The notes under the pieces: model-generated
Databases searched by the model: none
The model's input: the letters and a program-made list of their open reading frames with translations, nothing else
What the model was told of the DNA's origin: nothing
Origin: Pseudomonas triclosanedens
Lineage (GTDB): Bacteria > Pseudomonadota > Gammaproteobacteria > Pseudomonadales > Pseudomonadaceae
Reading direction: 5' to 3'
DNA length: 64,000 nucleotides
Assembly: GCF_026686735.1 (NCBI RefSeq)
Contig: NZ_CP113432.1
Location: forward strand, 2,276,001 to 2,340,000
In this document: positions 41,279-49,954 of the stretch, piece after piece
Layout: every line of letters begins with the position of its first letter
How positions within the stretch are numbered: the stretch's first letter is position 1
Translations under genes and position numbers: made by a program

Positions 41279-41896
41279 TTGACTCAAGAACTTCGTGAGC
41301 AACTTCGGGATCAGCTCAAGCAGAAGAAACAGGCTTACGTTCAAGACGAGATCCTGGCTTCTGCTGCCACCCTGTTCGCCGAGAAGGGGTTCAGGGCCAT
41401 CACCATCAACGATGTTGCCGCCAGCCTTGGCTACACAAAGTCCGTCGTTTACTACTACTTCAAGAACAAGAACGAGATTCTCTGGCAGATCTTCGATCGT
41501 ATGCACGACACCTATATCAATACGATCACCGAGATCATCGGGAAACAGCGCAGCAGCAGCGAAACCCTCAGGGAGATCATCTACAGCCATGCGCTGAACG
41601 TGATGCAGCGCAAAGACTGGACGGCCATCTACTTCCGTGACGAGAGCGAGTTGGAGGAAGGTCAGCGCGCCACCATCCTCAAGCGCAAGCGCGAGTACGA
41701 CAAACTCATCGAAGAGGTCTACCGCAAGGGGGTGAGCGAAGGTGTATTCAAGGACATCCCTACGCATATCGCCGTCACTGGCTTCATGGGCATGTGCAAC
41801 TGGCTGCATACCTGGTTCGACGACAAGGGCCCGCTGAGCGCCGAGCAGATCGCCGAGCATTACTGCGACATCCTCGCCGGCGGCTACAGCAAATAG
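41279..41896 (+). CDS. TetR-family regulator (2), likely cluster repressor
   Basis: 205-residue TetR protein with HTH DEILASAATLFAEKGFRAITINDVAASLGYTKSVVYYYFKNKNEILWQIFDRM and a C-terminal helical ligand domain (MGMCNWLHTWFDDKGPLSAEQIAEHYCDILAGG). The start is TTG, supported by AGGAGG seven bases upstream. It is co-transcribed with the thioesterase gene from a promoter carrying the cluster operator, so autoregulation is likely and it is the better candidate for the 20-bp sites. The ligand may be a CoA ester of the pathway; inferred. Confidence 0.9.
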   Translation: MTQELREQLRDQLKQKKQAYVQDEILASAATLFAEKGFRAITINDVAASLGYTKSVVYYYFKNKNEILWQIFDRMHDTYINTITEIIGKQRSSSETLREIIYSHALNVMQRKDWTAIYFRDESELEEGQRATILKRKREYDKLIEEVYRKGVSEGVFKDIPTHIAVTGFMGMCNWLHTWFDDKGPLSAEQIAEHYCDILAGGYSK

Positions 41897-41911
41897 TCGA
41901 CGCAAGAAGCA

Positions 41912-41942
41912 AACAAGGCGCCCAGCGGGCGCCTTGTTTTTT
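41912..41942. terminator. Bidirectional terminator between tetR 2 and binding protein 1
   Basis: Stem AACAAGGCGCCC-agc-GGGCGCCTTGTT followed by T-run on the plus strand and preceded by A's; serves both convergent genes. Confidence 0.9.
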
Positions 41943-41952
41943 CCGGCTGCCG

Positions 41953-42798
41953 TTACTGGTCTGCGTAGCGGGCGGCGCCGGTGTCGGCGGCGCTGGTTTC
42001 CAGGTTGTATTTGGTAAGGATCTTGGCCATGCCGCCATCCTTCAGCTCGGCGATCGTGGCGTTGAAGGCAGCGCCCAGCTCGGGGTTTTCCTTGTTGAAC
42101 AGGTAACCGGTCTGCGCAGCGTAGATCGATGACTTAACGCGTGGATCCTGATCGGCGACCTTGATCTGAATGTCCTTGGCCAGGCCGCCCTGGCGTTGTG
42201 CCTCGACGCCGATGGCGTAGGTATTGACCGCCGCCTCGATGCGACCGGTGGACAGGTCCTGAGCCAGGGCGACGGCGTTCGGGTAGAGGCTCAGGTCGTT
42301 GCCGTACAGGCTCTTCAGCTCCGGCACCCATAGGTATCCCTGCACGGTGCCCACCTTGCGGCCTTTAAGCTGGTCGAACCTGGTTGCACCGTCGCGCGAA
42401 TAGATCGAGGTCTGCTCCAGATAGAGCGGTTGGGTGATGCCCAGAACCTTCTCGCGTGCGGAGGTGCGGTACCAGGCGCCTACGGACAGATCCGCGCGCT
42501 TGGCTACGACGTACTGGATGGCTGCGGCGCTGTCGGTGACCACATGGTTCACCTTCAGGCAGTTCTCCTGGGCGAACTTCTTCACCACCTCTGCGTCGAT
42601 GCCCATGAACTCGCCCTTCGGGCTTTTGTAGGCGAAGGGCGGGAGGATCACCGAAGTGACCGTCAGTACGCCGGGAGTGATGGTTTTGAAGTCGTGTTGC
42701 GGCTTGCAGTCTTCTGCCTTTACCCCGCTGCTCACTGCCAGTGCCAGCACCGCCATTGCAGGCACGGAGAGCAGCTTGTTCAGCTTATTTTTTTTCAT
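41953..42798 (-). CDS. Amino-acid ABC transporter substrate-binding protein (1)
   Basis: 281-residue periplasmic solute-binding protein (SBP_bac_3). The signal peptide is MKKNKLNKLLSVPAMAVLALAVSSGVKA. The mature start EDCKPQHDFKTITPGVLTVTSVILPPFAY and the helix-strand FMGIDAEVVKKFAQENCLKV are typical. It shares CKPxHDxKT and VQGYxW with the second binding protein at 50802. It has its own promoter with an operator copy at 42877 and no permease beside it, so it probably delivers to the ABC system at 27515-29621. Confidence 0.9.
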   Translation of the reverse strand: MKKNKLNKLLSVPAMAVLALAVSSGVKAEDCKPQHDFKTITPGVLTVTSVILPPFAYKSPKGEFMGIDAEVVKKFAQENCLKVNHVVTDSAAAIQYVVAKRADLSVGAWYRTSAREKVLGITQPLYLEQTSIYSRDGATRFDQLKGRKVGTVQGYLWVPELKSLYGNDLSLYPNAVALAQDLSTGRIEAAVNTYAIGVEAQRQGGLAKDIQIKVADQDPRVKSSIYAAQTGYLFNKENPELGAAFNATIAELKDGGMAKILTKYNLETSAADTGAARYADQ

Positions 42799-42876
42799 TG
42801 CCTCGCCTCGAATTGGTTGGTCGCATCCCTTGCGGATTCAGGTCTTCGAGCTCCCGCATACCCATCGGCACAAAAA

Positions 42877-42896
42877 ACATACCGTTCGGTCAGTAT
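42877..42896 (-). promoter_or_regulatory. Cluster operator copy (binding protein 1)
   Basis: Minus-strand ATACTGACCGAACGGTATGT, the best match to the consensus and itself nearly palindromic. Confidence 0.8.
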
Positions 42897-43025
42897 GCGC
42901 CAACTGACGGTCCTGTCAATAGCAACTCGACTCGACACAGGCATATGGGAGCGATGTCGACGAAAAGGGGCAGAGGGAGCGGCTGCAACGAACTGCATAT
43001 GCTTGACAGCGCGGCGAATTTACCA

Positions 43026-43045
43026 ATACTGACCGTCAGGTATAT
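43026..43045 (+). promoter_or_regulatory. Cluster operator copy (SDR 2)
   Basis: ATACTGACCGTCAGGTATAT, 56 bp before the SDR start; followed by AAAAAGACTT as at the other copies. Confidence 0.8.
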
Positions 43046-43100
43046 AAAAAAGACTTAATGGTATTTCTACCCAGTGCGGTCTTTACAGAGAGGGGCTCAG

Positions 43101-43892
43101 ATGTTTGATCTAGTCGGAAAGGTAGCTGTGATCACCGGTGGAGAGAGCGGCATCGGCCTCGCAATTTCCCGTAATCTGGCGGCGGCCGGTGTGAAGGTGG
43201 TGATTGGTGGCATTCTCCAGGAGGCCGGTGACAAGGCTGCCGCCGAGATTGCCGCAGTTGGCGGCGAGGCGCTGTTCATCAGGACTGACGTGCGCTCCCA
43301 GGCCCAGGTCGAGCATCTGGTGCAGAGCGCCGTCGAGCGCTACGGCAAGCTCGATATCATGGTCAACAACGCCGGGGTTTTCGATGGCTTCGCCGATGTG
43401 CTGGAAACCACCGAAGAGTTGTGGGACCAGATCACCGGTATCAACCTCAAGGGCTGCTTCTTCGGCTGCCAGGCCGCACTCAAGCGCATGCTGCCCAATG
43501 GCACCGGGCGGATAATCAATACCTCGTCCATCGGCGGGCTGACCGGCAAGGCCGACGGCGCGTCCTACACCGCCTCGAAGTTCGCGGTGATCGGTCTCAC
43601 CCGGCAGATGGCGAGTTCGCATTCGGAGTCGGGTGTTACTTTCAATGCAGTGTGCCCCGGGGTTATAGCCACCGATATCCGCGGCAATTCGGCCGCGATC
43701 CTGCCATCGGCCGCTCACTTGATGAACCGTGGTGTAGGTGCGGCTGATCCTGAGGCTTACAAGAAGTCCATTCCCGCACGCCGCAAGGGCACCGCGGATG
43801 AAGTGGCCGCCGCGGTGCTGTTCCTGGCATCGGATGAGGCCAGCTACATCACCGGTCACTCGTTGGTGGTCGACGGCGGATTCGTCTGTTGA
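43101..43892 (+). CDS. Short-chain dehydrogenase/reductase (copy 2)
   Basis: 263-residue SDR with VITGGESGIGLAI, NNAGVFDGFADV, NTSSIGGLTG and YTASK, so the nucleotide motif and the Ser-Tyr-Lys triad are intact. Very similar to the SDR at 35064, including the unusual GGESGIGLA and RGVGA segments. ATG at 43101 follows GAGAGGGG. Monocistronic, with its own operator upstream and a terminator at 43941. It may act on the partner stereoisomer or a parallel intermediate. Confidence 0.92.
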   Translation: MFDLVGKVAVITGGESGIGLAISRNLAAAGVKVVIGGILQEAGDKAAAEIAAVGGEALFIRTDVRSQAQVEHLVQSAVERYGKLDIMVNNAGVFDGFADVLETTEELWDQITGINLKGCFFGCQAALKRMLPNGTGRIINTSSIGGLTGKADGASYTASKFAVIGLTRQMASSHSESGVTFNAVCPGVIATDIRGNSAAILPSAAHLMNRGVGAADPEAYKKSIPARRKGTADEVAAAVLFLASDEASYITGHSLVVDGGFVC

Positions 43893-43940
43893 CCTCTCAC
43901 CGCTGAGCCGTTGGTGCGGACCGGCACTGGCGACCCCATG

Positions 43941-43974
43941 AAAAAGGGAAGCGACTCACTCGCCTCCCTTTTTT
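43941..43974. terminator. Bidirectional terminator between SDR 2 and nitronate monooxygenase 2
   Basis: AAAAAGGGAaGCGA-ctcac-TCGCcTCCCTTTTTT, U-rich on either strand. Confidence 0.85.
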
Positions 43975-43983
43975 ATTCACTCC

Positions 43984-45096
43984 TTACTCATCAAGCATGG
44001 CGTTGAGGTTTTCCATGACCTCGACATACTCGCCGAGCATTTCCGCGAAGATTTGCCGAACGCTGGTCTCCTGCTGCATGTCGCCGACGATCTGCCCTAC
44101 CGCGTAGGTCCAGTAGTCCATGCGCCGAACCCGCTCGGCACGACGCAGCGGTTCGCCGCCGAGGATCGATTGCAGCGGGAAGGTCAGCGGTTTCACGTCG
44201 GCAGACTTGTCCCAGGCCTCGGTATAGTTGCTGCGCAGGATGCGGCAGTTCTTGCCGGTCAAGGCCTTGCTGACGACCGCATCTTCGGACTTGGCTTCGA
44301 ACAGGCGCTCCCTCATGACCGGGGTAAGGTCACTCTCCCGCGTACCCAGCCAGATCGAACCGCACCACGCGCCGGCGGCACCCAGGGCCATGGCAGCGGC
44401 GAACTGGCGGCCACGGCCGATGCCGCCGGCGGCCAGGACTGGTATCGGCGCCATCGCATCGACCAGTTGCGGCCACAGCACCATCGAGCCAACCCGACCG
44501 ACATGGCCGCCGGCTTCAGCGCCCTGGGCTATCAGCACGTCGACGCCGACTTCTTTCTGTTTCATGGCATGGTCGATGTTGCCCACCAGCGCGCCGACCT
44601 TGAGGCCATGCTCGTGTACCAGGTCGACCACATGCCTGGGGGCCGCGCCCATGGCGCTGACGATGAACTTGACCGACGGATGCCGCAGTGCGATCTGCAA
44701 CGAACGCTCGCTGTCGCTGGGAGTCATCTTCATCTTATCGGCATGTTCCCGGGCGAATGCCTTGGCGTCGTCCTCGGGTAGCGGAGGGATGCCGGCTTGG
44801 TCCATCAATTGGTTGACGAACTGGCGGTGCCCTGCCGGCAGGATCTTCTCCGGATCGCGGTCGTCGGTGAGCGGTGCGAAGGTTCCCGGGAACACTATAT
44901 CGACCCCGTAGGGCTTACCGTCGATCCGCTCGTCTATCCATTTCAGCGACACCTCCAGTTCTTCGGGAGTCATCCAGGCGGCGCCAAGGATGCCCATGCC
45001 GCCGGCCCTGGATGCTTCCAGCACGACGTCGCGGCAATGGGAGAATGCAAAGATCGGCAGATCGATTCCGAACATTTCTGTAACAGCGGTACGCAT
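43984..45096 (-). CDS. Nitronate monooxygenase-like FMN enzyme (copy 2)
   Basis: 370-residue NMO-family TIM barrel: MFGIDLPIFAFSHCRDVVLEASRAGGMGILGAA, VKFIVSAMGAAPRHVVDLVHEHGLKVGALVGN, the phosphate loop AQGAEAGGHVGRVGSMVLWPQLVDA and VLAAGGIGRGRQFAAAMALGAAGAWCGSIWLGTRES. About 45 residues longer than copy 1 and only distantly similar. In acyl-CoA catabolic clusters such proteins are often enoyl-CoA reductases or isomerases, an alternative to nitronate oxidation. An operator copy lies upstream at 45208. Confidence 0.82.
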   Translation of the reverse strand: MRTAVTEMFGIDLPIFAFSHCRDVVLEASRAGGMGILGAAWMTPEELEVSLKWIDERIDGKPYGVDIVFPGTFAPLTDDRDPEKILPAGHRQFVNQLMDQAGIPPLPEDDAKAFAREHADKMKMTPSDSERSLQIALRHPSVKFIVSAMGAAPRHVVDLVHEHGLKVGALVGNIDHAMKQKEVGVDVLIAQGAEAGGHVGRVGSMVLWPQLVDAMAPIPVLAAGGIGRGRQFAAAMALGAAGAWCGSIWLGTRESDLTPVMRERLFEAKSEDAVVSKALTGKNCRILRSNYTEAWDKSADVKPLTFPLQSILGGEPLRRAERVRRMDYWTYAVGQIVGDMQQETSVRQIFAEMLGEYVEVMENLNAMLDE

Positions 45097-45207
45097 TTGT
45101 CTGAAGCCTCTCCTGTGGCCGGTAGCCCGGCCTGGTTGACCTTTATGGCGGACGACGCCCCACTCGGGACGACTCGCGAGAGCAGATTAGACTTGCAAGT
45201 CTTTTTT

Positions 45208-45227
45208 GTATACCTGTTAGTCAAAAA
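45208..45227 (-). promoter_or_regulatory. Cluster operator copy (nitronate monooxygenase 2 / ETF region)
   Basis: Minus-strand TTTTTGACTAACAGGTATAC followed by AAAAAAGACTTG, the same downstream context as at 43026 and 40719. A weaker match. Confidence 0.55.
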
Positions 45228-45403
45228 GCGCTACATTCGATGCTCGTCGTTGCTGTACTGATGGTGTTGCGCGGCCAGGCCCCGACTTTGGGGAGCGCGG
45301 CACCCCGGGTATCGGGGATCGCATGAGCTGCGCTCCAGCATCGGGTCGGCACGAACCTCACCTGAAGTGGCCGCGTGCACGGCTGGCATCGAAGGAGCGT
45401 CGA

Positions 45404-46195
45404 ATGCATATCGTGGTAACCCTCAAGCAGGTTTATGACCCGAACACTGCACCCTCGTTGTTGGGTGTTGGCGCGGATGGCAAGACACTGGAAATCCGCT
45501 CGAGCATGAGCCCCGTGCTCAATGGCTACGATGCGAACGCAGTGGAGGAGGCGATACGCCTCAAGGAGGCTCTGGGCGGCAAGGTCACCGCAATCAGCGT
45601 CGGCGACGAGTCGTCGGTCGCTCAGCTGCGCCGAGCGCTGGCCATGGGCGCCGACGCTGCGGTGATGATTCCCGGTCCCACCGGCCTGGCCTGCGACAGC
45701 GACGTCATCGCCGAGCTGATCGCCGCAGCCGTGGGCAGGCTCGATGACGTCGATCTGATTCTCTGCGGCAAGGCGGCTTCGGATACCGACGCCGGGCAGA
45801 CCCACCTGTTTCTGGCCGAGAAGCTCGGTTTCGCCTCCGTATCCCCGGTCCGGGCCATCCATGAAGCTAGTGCCGAAACGCTTGTCGTCGAGCGGATCGG
45901 TGATGGCGTCGTGCAGCGCATGCGCGCGCGCCTGCCATTGCTGCTCGGCATCTCCAACGAGATCAACAAGCCCCGGGCCCCTGCTCTGAAGGGAGTGATG
46001 ATGGCCAAGAAGGCGCAGGTACCGAACTGGTCGGCTGCCGACCTTGGGTTGGCAGGGCTGCAGCCAAAGAGCGTGGTGCGGCGCCTGTACATAGAGCCGC
46101 CGGTGAATGTGCAGACCGTGATGATCGCCGAGGGCTCCGACAGGGCCAATGGCCGCGCACTGGCCGAATGTCTGGTAGCCGAGGGGGTGCTCTGA
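45404..46195 (+). CDS. Electron transfer flavoprotein beta subunit
   Basis: 263-residue ETF beta: MHIVVTLKQVYDPN, NGYDANAVEEAIRLKEALGGKVTAISVGD, LRRALAMGADAAVMI and LILCGKAASDTDAGQTHLFLAEKLG (AMP/recognition region). It accepts electrons from the acyl-CoA dehydrogenase at 33883 and possibly from the FAD dehydrogenase of the same operon. Cluster-specific copy, distinct from the housekeeping etfBA pair expected elsewhere. ATG follows GAAGGAG; overlaps the alpha gene by one base. Confidence 0.92.
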   Translation: MHIVVTLKQVYDPNTAPSLLGVGADGKTLEIRSSMSPVLNGYDANAVEEAIRLKEALGGKVTAISVGDESSVAQLRRALAMGADAAVMIPGPTGLACDSDVIAELIAAAVGRLDDVDLILCGKAASDTDAGQTHLFLAEKLGFASVSPVRAIHEASAETLVVERIGDGVVQRMRARLPLLLGISNEINKPRAPALKGVMMAKKAQVPNWSAADLGLAGLQPKSVVRRLYIEPPVNVQTVMIAEGSDRANGRALAECLVAEGVL

Positions 46196-47169
46196 TGAGT
46201 GGGATTCTGGTTCTTGGCGAGGTTCAAACCGGCGCAGGTGTGGAGGCATTGAGCGAGGCCGTGGCGCTCGGCCAGGCACTGGCCGCGATGGCGGAAGCGA
46301 GCGTTGTCGGCGGGTTGCTCGGCCAGGACGTCGGTGAGTCGGCCGAGCGCCTGGCGCAGTATGCTCTGGCTCGGGTCGTGGTCATCGATGATCCCCGCCT
46401 TGGCGACTGCACCTGCGAGCCCCTGGTGGTGGCCGCGGCGAAAATCGTTGAAGCGACGGCGCCGGATGTGGTGCTGGTTCCGCACAACTCCAGCAGCGCC
46501 GAGTGGGCCGTGCGCCTGGCGGCGCGCTTGGGTGCGGGTCTGTTGAGCAACTGCAGCGCGATTGTTTTCGCCCAGGGAGAGGTCAGTGCCACCCGCGCCG
46601 TGTGTGGCGGCGCGGTGCAGGCTCAGTGGTCGCTCCAGGCTCCGCTCAAGGTGCTTACCCTGGCGCCCGGCGCCCACGCGGAGCCGGCCCAGGCCGGGCA
46701 GGCTGCTATCGAAACGCTCGCGCTCGGTCCGCTGGACAATCCCGTCGAGTTGCTGGAGGTGATCGCCGAAGCAACTGGGGCTGGCCCGTCGCTGCGCACC
46801 GCGCGGGTAGTCGTTTCCGGCGGCATCGGCATCGGCAGCGCGGAAAACTGGTCGACAATCGAAGACACGGCGAAGTCCATCGGCGGCGCCGTCGGCGCGA
46901 CGCGCGCGGCCGTCGAAATGGGCTGGGCACCATCCTCGATGCAGGTCGGCTTCAGCGGCCTGAAGGTCAATGCCGAGGTCTACATCGCCGCGGGCATCTC
47001 CGGCGCGATACATCACCTGGCAGGCATCGCCCGCGTGCGGAACGTGATTGCGATCAACAGCGATCCCGAGGCGAACATCTTTTCCGTATCCCGTTACGGC
47101 GTGGTTGGCGATGCCAATGAAGTGCTACCGGCATTTTCCGCGCGCCTGAACGAGTTGAAGAGCAAGTAG
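46195..47169 (+). CDS. Electron transfer flavoprotein alpha subunit
   Basis: 324-residue ETF alpha with the C-terminal FAD domain: ARVVVSGGIGIGSAENWSTIEDTAKSIGGAVGATRAAVEMGW, MQVGFSGLKVNAEVYIAAGISGAIHHLAGI and VIAINSDPEANIFSVSRYGVVGDANEVLPA. The usual GRG at the start of the FAD motif is changed to GGI, and the QIGxTG motif reads QVGFSG, so flavin binding may be tuned differently. Starts in a TGATG overlap with the beta subunit. Confidence 0.92.
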   Translation: MSGILVLGEVQTGAGVEALSEAVALGQALAAMAEASVVGGLLGQDVGESAERLAQYALARVVVIDDPRLGDCTCEPLVVAAAKIVEATAPDVVLVPHNSSSAEWAVRLAARLGAGLLSNCSAIVFAQGEVSATRAVCGGAVQAQWSLQAPLKVLTLAPGAHAEPAQAGQAAIETLALGPLDNPVELLEVIAEATGAGPSLRTARVVVSGGIGIGSAENWSTIEDTAKSIGGAVGATRAAVEMGWAPSSMQVGFSGLKVNAEVYIAAGISGAIHHLAGIARVRNVIAINSDPEANIFSVSRYGVVGDANEVLPAFSARLNELKSK

Positions 47170-47178
47170 GTGAATGTC

Positions 47179-48681
47179 ATGGCTACCGATGTAGAACAAT
47201 TAGTCATTGTCGGCGCAGGTACTGCCGGATGTAGCGCCGCCCTGGCGGCGATAAGGGCCGGGCTGAAAGTCATGCTCATCGATGAGCACCCGCAAGGCTC
47301 CTCGGCCATGAGTCTCGACGCGCCATACTTCTACGGCGCCAGGCTGGCGCCGGTACTGTCTGACGAGGGCACCGTTGCCGATCGGGTGTTGGGTTCCAAT
47401 GATGCTTTGATGGAGTGTCTGGAGGCCGGGGTCGAAGTCCTGGTGAACACCTGCGTGTGGGGCGTATTCATCCCCGGCCCGAACAGCCAGCACCTGGGGG
47501 GCCGGCAACTGGGGCTGGCCGATAACGAGAAGTCGTGGATCGTTGGCTTCGACAACCTCATCCTGGCCACCGGCGCGCGTGATCTGGTGCTGTCATTTCC
47601 CGGTTGGCACCTGCCCGGCGTGCTCGGCGCCATGGGTGCCGCGAACCTGCTGGGTAAGTATCAGGCTCTGGGCGGCGAGCGGATGCTCGTACTCGGCTCC
47701 GGCAACACGGCGCTGCGGCTGGCAGCCCAGGCGCTGGATTCTGGAGTGACGATCGCCGGCATCGTCGAGCCGGCCACCGAGGTTCAGGGTGACAGCGCGT
47801 TGAGGCAGCAGTTGGAAGAGCAGGGCGTTGCCTTCTTCACCGGCCAGACGCTGGTGCGTGCACTGGGCGTGAACGAGGTGTCCGGCGCACAGTTGAAGTC
47901 GCTGGGCGACGGGAGCGAGCAGAGCATCCCCTGCGACACCATCTGCATGGCGTTCGGCCTGGTGCCCAACATCGAGTTGGGAGCGGTCGCAGGCTGCGCC
48001 CATGAGTTCGACACGGCCCGCTCCGGATGGGTCCCGAGCCTCGACGAGCAGATGCAGACGAGCGTGCCGGGGATCTTCGTCATCGGCGATGCCTCCGGGG
48101 TCAGCGAGGCGGCTCTGGTCGACGAGCAGGTCGCCGTACGCCAGGCGCAAGTCGCGGTGGCGGAGATTGCCCGGCGGGAAGGCCTGCAAGCGGTCGACGT
48201 CCCCCGGACCCTGTCCGAGCCGGCGTCCGCTTCGAAACCGGTCTATCCGCCGGAGCTCTGGCTGCAGTCGTTGGTGGCTGCCGGCGGCATGGATGTGATG
48301 GTTTGCCAATGCGAAGAGGTCAGCCGTCGGGAGCTGCTTGAAGTCCGTGCCCCCCGCTATGTATGCGACGGCGCCAGCAGCCCGGCGAACGCCGTGCGGA
48401 CGCTGGTCGCCGACGGCAGGGCGAGCCAGGACATGCTCAAGCGCATGACCCGGGTCGGTATGGGGCACTGCCAGGGCCGCCGTTGTCGCGAACACTCCGC
48501 GATGCTGGTGGCCAACGCTGCGCAACTGTCGCTGTCCAGCGTTACTCCGGGCAGCTACCGCGTTCCGGTACGGCCATTGCCACTGACGATCATGCGGGCG
48601 CATGACGAACCCGCGTCCATTCGTGAGCACTGGCCAACGTGGCTTCACCCTGTCGAGGGCGAAGTGACGGGAACCCATTAA
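47179..48681 (+). CDS. FAD/NAD(P)-binding [2Fe-2S] subunit of an opine-oxidase/HcnB-like dehydrogenase
   Basis: 500-residue flavoprotein. Two dinucleotide folds are visible: LVIVGAGTAGCSAALAAIRAGLKVMLID and MLVLGSGNTALRLAAQAL. The C-terminal BFD-like iron-sulfur motif has Cys in VCQCEEVSRREL and GHCQGRRC, giving the four ligands. Organisation matches subunit A of opine/octopine oxidases (OoxA, NoxA), HcnB, and the alpha subunit of D-proline/hydroxyproline dehydrogenases. It works with the next gene product. ATG at 47179 follows TAGGTG; GTG at 47170 is an alternative. Oxidative cleavage of a secondary amine or N-substituted amino acid is inferred. Confidence 0.85.
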   Translation: MATDVEQLVIVGAGTAGCSAALAAIRAGLKVMLIDEHPQGSSAMSLDAPYFYGARLAPVLSDEGTVADRVLGSNDALMECLEAGVEVLVNTCVWGVFIPGPNSQHLGGRQLGLADNEKSWIVGFDNLILATGARDLVLSFPGWHLPGVLGAMGAANLLGKYQALGGERMLVLGSGNTALRLAAQALDSGVTIAGIVEPATEVQGDSALRQQLEEQGVAFFTGQTLVRALGVNEVSGAQLKSLGDGSEQSIPCDTICMAFGLVPNIELGAVAGCAHEFDTARSGWVPSLDEQMQTSVPGIFVIGDASGVSEAALVDEQVAVRQAQVAVAEIARREGLQAVDVPRTLSEPASASKPVYPPELWLQSLVAAGGMDVMVCQCEEVSRRELLEVRAPRYVCDGASSPANAVRTLVADGRASQDMLKRMTRVGMGHCQGRRCREHSAMLVANAAQLSLSSVTPGSYRVPVRPLPLTIMRAHDEPASIREHWPTWLHPVEGEVTGTH

Positions 48682-48714
48682 CTCCGCAGACCAGTTGAGC
48701 AGGTTGAACGACAC

Positions 48715-49875
48715 ATGCAAACGGCAGACGTAGTAATCATTGGCGCGGGGATCACCGGGTTGTCCTCCGCCTACTGGCTGGCCAAGGCGGGGGCTCAGGT
48801 GATTGTCCTCGACAAGGGCCTGACCGCAGGTGAGGCATCGTCCCGGGCCACCGGCTTCCTCAGCCTGCGCGGCGAGCAGCCAAAGGAATCGCCGCTGGCC
48901 GCCGAGGCGGAAAAGCTATGGAACACCCTGGACGAAGAACTCGGTTACCCGACCGAGTGGAAGCAGCAGGGGCGCCTGTGGGTCGCCACTAATGAAGCCG
49001 AATGGGCCGGCATGCAGTCGACCTTTGAGCTCTTCTCCACCACCGACATCGCTTTCGACCTGATCGATGGGGAGCATTGCCGGAAACTTGCGCCGTCCCT
49101 CAGCAAGGGCGTGGTGGGGGGCATCTACACCGCCCGATCGGGACATGGCAATCCGCAGAGGACCTCCCAGGCATTTGCCTGGGCCTTCCAGGATCGCGGT
49201 GGGGTGATCCTTGAGAACAGCCCGGTCACCTCTATTCTGGTCGAGGGCGGAAAGGTCAAGGGCGTGAAGACGCCCAGCCAGACCATCCACGCCCCCGTGG
49301 TGGTCAACTGTGCCGGGCCGCAACTGGCCAAGGTGGCTCGGTTGGCGGAGGTCGAGGTGCCCATCGCCACCGTGCGCCTGGAGTCCATGGTGACTGCACC
49401 TCTTCCGCCGTTGTTCGACGTTGCGATGGTCGGCAACGGGCTGTCCCTGCGCCAGACCCGGCGCGGCAACATCCATTTCAACGGCGGCCCGCATGAGTGG
49501 ATCGATGTCGAGCTGACCGGCGAAACCTCCCGGCCCAACACTCCGATCGTGCGCAGCATCGCAAGGCGCCTGGCCGAGCTTATGCCCTCCATCGCCAGCA
49601 TTCCGCTGCTGCGCTGCTGGGCTGGAGTGGTGGACGTTACGCCCGACCAGGTATGCATCGTCGACCGCCTCGGCACTCCCGAGGGACTGATCATCGCTTG
49701 CACTTCCGGTCATGGCTTCGGCATGGCGGTGAGCGTCGGTGTGGCGGTTCGCGACCTGGCCCTGGACGGCTGCACCTGCCTGCCGATCAGCGAGCTCGGG
49801 CTCGACCGCTTCCGCACCTTGCCCTCGAACTGGAAGGAACTGCGCCGCTGGCAACCGGGCGCCTACAACACCTGA
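48715..49875 (+). CDS. DAO-family FAD oxidoreductase, catalytic partner subunit (OoxB/SoxB-like)
   Basis: 386-residue D-amino-acid-oxidase-fold protein: DVVIIGAGITGLSSAYWLAKAGAQVIVLDKG at the N-terminus, GEASSRATGFLSLRG, the substrate-domain segment GNIHFNGGPHEWID and the C-terminal FAD motif LIIACTSGHGFGMAVSVGVAVRDL. Such subunits hold the active site of opine oxidase, sarcosine oxidase beta or D-hydroxyproline dehydrogenase. It follows the iron-sulfur subunit by 33 bp. Products would be an amine or amino acid plus a keto acid or imine, explaining the RidA gene. Confidence 0.86.
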   Translation: MQTADVVIIGAGITGLSSAYWLAKAGAQVIVLDKGLTAGEASSRATGFLSLRGEQPKESPLAAEAEKLWNTLDEELGYPTEWKQQGRLWVATNEAEWAGMQSTFELFSTTDIAFDLIDGEHCRKLAPSLSKGVVGGIYTARSGHGNPQRTSQAFAWAFQDRGGVILENSPVTSILVEGGKVKGVKTPSQTIHAPVVVNCAGPQLAKVARLAEVEVPIATVRLESMVTAPLPPLFDVAMVGNGLSLRQTRRGNIHFNGGPHEWIDVELTGETSRPNTPIVRSIARRLAELMPSIASIPLLRCWAGVVDVTPDQVCIVDRLGTPEGLIIACTSGHGFGMAVSVGVAVRDLALDGCTCLPISELGLDRFRTLPSNWKELRRWQPGAYNT

Positions 49876-49954
49876 ACACGCATATGCGCATGGCTGGCTC
49901 GTGTTGGCTGCTGGCCTCTTTCGCTTCGAACAATAAACAGAGGGGAAAACGAAT

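Noticed and set aside
45622..47016. 464-codon minus-strand frame across the ETF genes
   Set aside because: Antisense to two well-recognised ETF genes, low-complexity Arg/His-rich product, no RBS.
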